Shown in pieces: positions 60,702-64,000 of a stretch of 64,000 nucleotides of DNA. Under the pieces are notes generated by a model, which was not told the origin of the DNA, ran no database searches, and saw only the letters and a list, made by a program, of their open reading frames with translations. Origin of the DNA: Mycobacterium colombiense CECT 3035 (lineage in GTDB: Bacteria; Actinomycetota; Actinomycetes; Mycobacteriales; Mycobacteriaceae); assembly GCF_002105755.1 (NCBI RefSeq), contig NZ_CP020821.1, positions 3,038,001 through 3,102,000 on the forward strand, given 5' to 3'. Within the stretch, counting starts at the first letter, position 1; each line of letters begins with the position of its first letter. The position numbers and the translations under genes are program-made.

Positions 60702-61481
60702 ATGACAAGGCTGGTCGAATACGCCGGGCCCGCCGACACGGGCGGCCCGTACGCGCGGCTGACGCTGAATTCGCCGCACAACCGCAACGCCCTGTCCACC
60801 ACGCTCGTCAACCAACTGCATCAGGGCCTGCGCGACGCTTCCGCGGATCCGGCGGTGCGGGTGGTGGTGCTGGGCCACACCGGCGGCACCTTTTGTGCCG
60901 GTGCGGATTTGAGCGAGGCCGGCAACGGCGATCCCTTCCAGATGGCCGTCGAGCGGGCCCGGGAGATGGCCGCCGTGATGCGGGCCATCGTCTCCTCGCC
61001 GCTGCCGGTGATCGCCGCGATCGATGGGCACGTCCGCGCCGGCGGATTCGGTCTGGTGGGTGCCTGCGATATCGCCATCGCCGGCCCGCGTAGCACGTTC
61101 GCGCTCACCGAGGCCCGCATCGGCGTCGCCCCGGCGATCATCTCGCTGACGCTGCTGCCGAAACTGTCAGCGCGGGCCGCGGCGCGCTACTACCTGTCCG
61201 GCGAAACGTTCGACGCCGGCCGGGCGGCCGAGATCGGATTGATCACCGAGGCCGCCGACGACGTCGACGCCGCGGTCGACAACCTGGTCTCCGACATCGG
61301 CCGTGGTTCGCCGCAGGGCCTGGCGGCCTCCAAAGCACTGACCACGGCCGCGGTGCTGGACGGGTTCGACCGCGACGCCGAGCGGCTCGCCGAGGAATCG
61401 GCCCGGCTTTTCGTGTCCGACGAAGCGCGCGAAGGCATGCTGGCGTTCCTGGAGAAGCGACCGCCGAACTGGACGAGTTAG
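60702..61481 (+). CDS. echA7: Enoyl-CoA hydratase EchA7 (LiuC/AtuE-like)
   Basis: This 259-residue crotonase-family hydratase shows the oxyanion-hole segments LGHTGGTFCAGADLSEAG near residue 60 and DGHVRAGGFGLVGACDIAI near 108. It carries the EARIGVAPAIISLTLLPKL stretch characteristic of 3-methylglutaconyl-CoA hydratase (LiuC) rather than the PGxGGTQRL of straight-chain hydratases. That subtype fits a methylcrotonyl/geranyl-type carboxylase just upstream. The ATG at 60702 gives MTRLVEYAG, 16 bases after fadE12. The open frame extends farther back without support. It corresponds to Rv0971c. Confidence 0.9.
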   Translation: MTRLVEYAGPADTGGPYARLTLNSPHNRNALSTTLVNQLHQGLRDASADPAVRVVVLGHTGGTFCAGADLSEAGNGDPFQMAVERAREMAAVMRAIVSSPLPVIAAIDGHVRAGGFGLVGACDIAIAGPRSTFALTEARIGVAPAIISLTLLPKLSARAAARYYLSGETFDAGRAAEIGLITEAADDVDAAVDNLVSDIGRGSPQGLAASKALTTAAVLDGFDRDAERLAEESARLFVSDEAREGMLAFLEKRPPNWTS

Positions 61482-61614
61482 CCAGCCGAGAAGTTAGCCA
61501 GATGTCAAACAATGGGCTCGGCCAGACGGCCGGCGGCGCGGCGCGGGGCGTCGCAAGGTTGCAGTTTAGCCAATCCTCTTGCAGCAAAACCTAGACGTCG
61601 TAGGCTCGTGGGTG

Positions 61615-62217
61615 ATGAGCAACTCAACGCAACGGGATGCGGAGGACACGCGCGGCGAGCCGTCGCGCGCAGCTGATACTGACCGCATCCAGATTGCGCA
61701 GTTGCTCGCGTATGCGGCCGAGCAGGGCCGCCTGCAGCTCAACGACTACGAAGACCGCCTGACCAGGGCTTACGCGGCGACGACGTACGAGGAACTGGAT
61801 CAGCTGCGGGCCGATCTGCCGGGAACGCCGATCAGCCCCCGCCGTGGCGGCAAGCCCAATCCGGCGCCGTCGACGCTCCTGCTGGCATTGATGAGCGGCT
61901 TCGAGCGCCGCGGTCGATGGAACGTTCCGAAGAAACTCACCACCTTCACCCTGTGGGGCAGCGGGGTGGTCGATCTGCGCTACGCCGACTTCACCTCGAC
62001 CGAGGTCGACATCCATGCGATGTCGATCATGGGGGTGCAAAACATTTTGCTGCCGCCCGAGGTCAACGTCGAGGTGCACGGCCGCGGCGTGATGGGCAAC
62101 TTCGACCGCGACGTCCACGGAAAGGGCACGCCCGGGGCGCCGACCGTCCACATTCGCGGCTTCTCGCTGTGGGGCGGGGTCGGCATCATCCGCAAGGCCC
62201 GCCGGCCACGCGGCTAG
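61615..62217 (+). CDS. DUF1707 and LiaF-like cell-wall-associated protein (Rv0966c homologue)
   Basis: This 200-residue protein has an N-terminal DUF1707 domain, a SHOCT-like helical pair (IQIAQLLAYAAEQGRLQLNDYEDRL near residue 23, core LLAYAAEQGRLQLNDYEDRL). It has a C-terminal LiaF/DUF2154 beta-helix-like repeat domain (TLWGSGVVDLRYADF, IMGVQNILLPPEV, VHGRGVMGNF). No strong membrane helix is seen. LiaF-type domains act in cell-envelope stress circuits, but the mycobacterial role is unknown. The ATG at 61615 follows a GTG at 61612 and gives the Rv0966c length. It is separated from echA7 by 133 bases. In M. tuberculosis the csoR-ctpV region lies here. Confidence 0.82.
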   Translation: MSNSTQRDAEDTRGEPSRAADTDRIQIAQLLAYAAEQGRLQLNDYEDRLTRAYAATTYEELDQLRADLPGTPISPRRGGKPNPAPSTLLLALMSGFERRGRWNVPKKLTTFTLWGSGVVDLRYADFTSTEVDIHAMSIMGVQNILLPPEVNVEVHGRGVMGNFDRDVHGKGTPGAPTVHIRGFSLWGGVGIIRKARRPRG

Positions 62218-62223
62218 CGGCCG

Positions 62224-63072
62224 TCAGTCGGGCACGTAATCGAACGTGTCGGGGTTGGGGCCGTTGCGTCCCGACTCACCCTTGTCCAGCGCTGTGATCG
62301 CCTCCATATCGGAGTCGTCCAACTCGAAGTCGAACAGCTCGAAGTTTTCCTTGACCCGGGCCGGTGTGACGGACTTGGGGAAGACGATGTCGCCGCGCTG
62401 AATGTGCCAGCGCAACACCACCTGGGCCGCCGACTTGCCGCGGGCCTCGGCGACGCGGTTGATCACCGGATCACCGAGCACCTTGCCCTGGGCGATGGGC
62501 GCCCACGCCTCGGTGGCGATGCCGTGCTCGCGTCCGTAGGCCCTGACCTCTTTGTTCCCGAAGTACGGATGAAGTTCGATCTGGTTCACCGACGGCACGG
62601 TGCCGGTTTCGTTGGCGAGCCGCTCCAGGTGTGCGACTTGGAAATTCGAGACGCCGATGCTGCGAGCCCGCCCGTCGCGCGCGAACTCCTCGAACACCTT
62701 CCACGTCGAGACGAAGTCGCCGTCGTAGAGGGTGGGCAGCGGCCAGTGGATCAGGAACAAATCGACGTAGTCGGAATCCAGCTTCTTCAGCGTCTCGTCG
62801 AAGGCGCGGCGCGCATCGTCAGGCTTGTGAAACCCGTTGTTGAGCTTGCTGGTGACGAAGACATCGCCGCGGTCGAGACCCGCGTCACGAATGCCCTGTG
62901 CGACTTGCCTTTCGTTGCCGTACATTTCGGCCGTATCGATGTGGCGGTATCCGATCTCGAGCGCCTTCTTCACCGCGGCCGCGGTCTCGTCGGGCTTGAT
63001 CTGGAACACCCCGAAACCCAGCTGCGGGATGCTGCCACCGTCATTGAGTTCGATCGTTGGAACCTGGCTCAT
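62224..63072 (-). CDS. Aldo/keto reductase (2,5-diketo-gluconate-reductase-like)
   Basis: This 282-residue NADPH-dependent reductase is of the AKR5 type. The tetrad is visible: Asp and Tyr in GYRHIDTAEMYGNE near residue 45, Lys in VFVTSKLNNG and His in LFLIHWPLP near 105. The cofactor segment SIGVSNFQVAHLERL is near 140, and FPKSVTPARVKENFELF is near 230. The ATG at 63072 has a GGAGAAGGAGGAGA ribosome-binding site. It converges on the DUF1707 gene with 6 bases between stops. The length and sequence style match mycobacterial Rv2971-type reductases, which reduce dicarbonyls such as methylglyoxal. Confidence 0.9.
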   Translation of the reverse strand: MSQVPTIELNDGGSIPQLGFGVFQIKPDETAAAVKKALEIGYRHIDTAEMYGNERQVAQGIRDAGLDRGDVFVTSKLNNGFHKPDDARRAFDETLKKLDSDYVDLFLIHWPLPTLYDGDFVSTWKVFEEFARDGRARSIGVSNFQVAHLERLANETGTVPSVNQIELHPYFGNKEVRAYGREHGIATEAWAPIAQGKVLGDPVINRVAEARGKSAAQVVLRWHIQRGDIVFPKSVTPARVKENFELFDFELDDSDMEAITALDKGESGRNGPNPDTFDYVPD

Positions 63073-63148
63073 CCGTCTCCTCCTTCTCCAAGTGCCTGTA
63101 CCCAGTCCGAAGCGCACCTATCCCCTGAGCGGGTGGCCTATGCGGCGG

Positions 63149-64000
63149 TCAGCGACGCCGGGACCGCAGGTAGTCGCCGACCACGGCCGCTCCCAGGCCG
63201 TCCAGATCGGGCACCACGACCCGTCCCTCGACGCGCCGGGCGACCTGGTCGATGAACCGGGCCAGACCGGGGTCGCTGCCCAGCCGGAAAATGGTGATCT
63301 GCGCGCCCAGGCGCGCCATCTCGTCGAAGCCGCGCACGGTGTGGGCGATGGTCCGCGGATGCGGCGGGTAGTCGAAGAAGACGGTCGTGCCGTCGCCGTC
63401 GAAGTCCTCCAGGTGCGCGGTCGGCTCACCGTCGGTCACCACCAGCACTACGGGCTGCGCGTTGGGGTGCCGGCGCAGATGGCGGCCGGCCAGCGCCAGC
63501 GCGTGATGCAGGTTGGTGCCCTGCTCGTAGACGCCTTCGAGGCCGGTGAGCTCGGCGGCGGTCACCGTCCGCGCGTATCGGCCAAAAGCGATGATCTGCA
63601 AGGCATCCGAGCGGAAACGGGTGCACACCAGGTGGTTGAGCGCCAGGGCCGTCTGCTTCATCGGCAGCCAGCGGTTCTCCATCACCATGGAGAACGAGGT
63701 ATCGACCAGCAGTGCGACCGCCGCCTGCGTCCGCGTCTCGGTTTCGGATACCTCGACGTCATCGACGGTGATCTTCAGCCGGCCGTCCGGTCCGTCCAGG
63801 GTGGCGGTTCCCGCTTGCCGCAGAACGGCATTGGTCAACGTACGGGAGATGTTCCACGGCTCGGTGTCGCCGAACTGCCAGGGCCGGGTGGCGCCGGTGA
63901 GTTCGCCGGCCGCTCCCGCGCGCCGATGGTCGCGCTCTCCCCGGCGACCGGAAAGTTGTTGCGCCACATCGCGTAGCGCCGTCTCACCGAGTCGACGCAT
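63149..64000 (-). CDS. VWA-domain protein (Rv0959-like), 5'-truncated by window edge
   Basis: This is the C-terminal portion of a larger von Willebrand factor A protein. The MIDAS metal site is visible: VDTSFSM near residue 95 of the visible part, the Thr in YEQGTNLHHAL and the Asp in VVTDGEPTAHL. The frame is open to the window edge. The ATG at 64000 is probably internal, because Rv0959-type proteins are about 670 residues long. These proteins usually act with a MoxR/magnesium-chelatase-like AAA+ partner, probably located just outside. The stop is at 63149, 76 bases upstream of the aldo/keto reductase start. Confidence 0.85.
   Translation of the reverse strand: MRRLGETALRDVAQQLSGRRGERDHRRAGAAGELTGATRPWQFGDTEPWNISRTLTNAVLRQAGTATLDGPDGRLKITVDDVEVSETETRTQAAVALLVDTSFSMVMENRWLPMKQTALALNHLVCTRFRSDALQIIAFGRYARTVTAAELTGLEGVYEQGTNLHHALALAGRHLRRHPNAQPVVLVVTDGEPTAHLEDFDGDGTTVFFDYPPHPRTIAHTVRGFDEMARLGAQITIFRLGSDPGLARFIDQVARRVEGRVVVPDLDGLGAAVVGDYLRSRRR

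Overview
This window reads as a slow-growing Mycobacterium chromosome. Base composition is very GC-rich, genes are tightly packed with many GTGA/ATGA stop-start overlaps, and from about 21.4 kb to the right end the gene order follows, with gaps and insertions, the M. tuberculosis segment I recall as Rv1005c down to Rv0959: pabB, rsmI, pmt, arcA, Rv1000c, Rv0999, the cAMP-dependent acetyltransferase Rv0998, tRNA-Ala, Rv0996/glpR, rimJ, moeA1, galU, Rv0992c, ruc, Rv0990c, mscL, moaB2, pepD, mprB, mprA, rpmF, Rv0976c, fadE13, accD2, accA2, fadE12, echA7, Rv0966c and Rv0959. I cannot fix the species. Locus correspondences are from memory, not from a search.

Region 1 (1-19 kb) is a cell-surface polysaccharide locus. 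It has at least four glycosyltransferase activities (one split into Alg13-like and Alg14-like halves), a Gfo/Idh/MocA sugar dehydrogenase with an unknown partner gene, and a minus-strand operon running from a Wzz/BY-kinase-like protein through a Wzy/O-antigen-ligase-like polymerase, a glycosyltransferase and an aldo/keto reductase to a GMC oxidoreductase. Beside it are two paralogous large lipoproteins, an FkbM methyltransferase and a GAF-GGDEF-EAL cyclic-di-GMP protein. Together these suggest a Wzy-type exopolysaccharide module with possible c-di-GMP control. It is my best candidate for an undescribed system.

Region 2 (19-30 kb) has an FAD oxidoreductase overlapping an ECF41-type sigma factor with a candidate ECF41 promoter in front, followed by the conserved pabB-to-Rv0998 block.

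Region 3 (30-41 kb) is accessory. It lies between the Rv0998 homologue and a tRNA-Ala(CGC) gene. It holds a GDP-heptose-type operon (hddA, a frameshifted gmhA, gmhB), an M42 peptidase, a Rieske oxygenase facing a TetR regulator across an inverted repeat, a zinc-type CDF transporter, a CocE-like hydrolase, small membrane and secreted proteins and a cytochrome P450. A degenerate copy of the tRNA-Ala 3' end lies at 39.24 kb in the same orientation as the gene.

Region 4 (41-64 kb) is core. It contains the gephyrin-like Glp/GlpR division genes with rimJ and galU, the chaperone gene ruc behind a CIRCE operator, mscL, moaB2, and the MprAB-PepD envelope-stress system. mprB carries an apparent one-base frameshift in a G run, and a direct-repeat MprA box precedes mprA. 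Next comes an Atu/Liu-like acyl-CoA catabolic operon with a MIRU element bridging fadE13 and accD2. The window ends in a truncated VWA protein. Both frameshifts are single-base losses in G/C runs and could be sequence errors. I found no insertion sequences, integrases, CRISPR arrays or rRNA genes.
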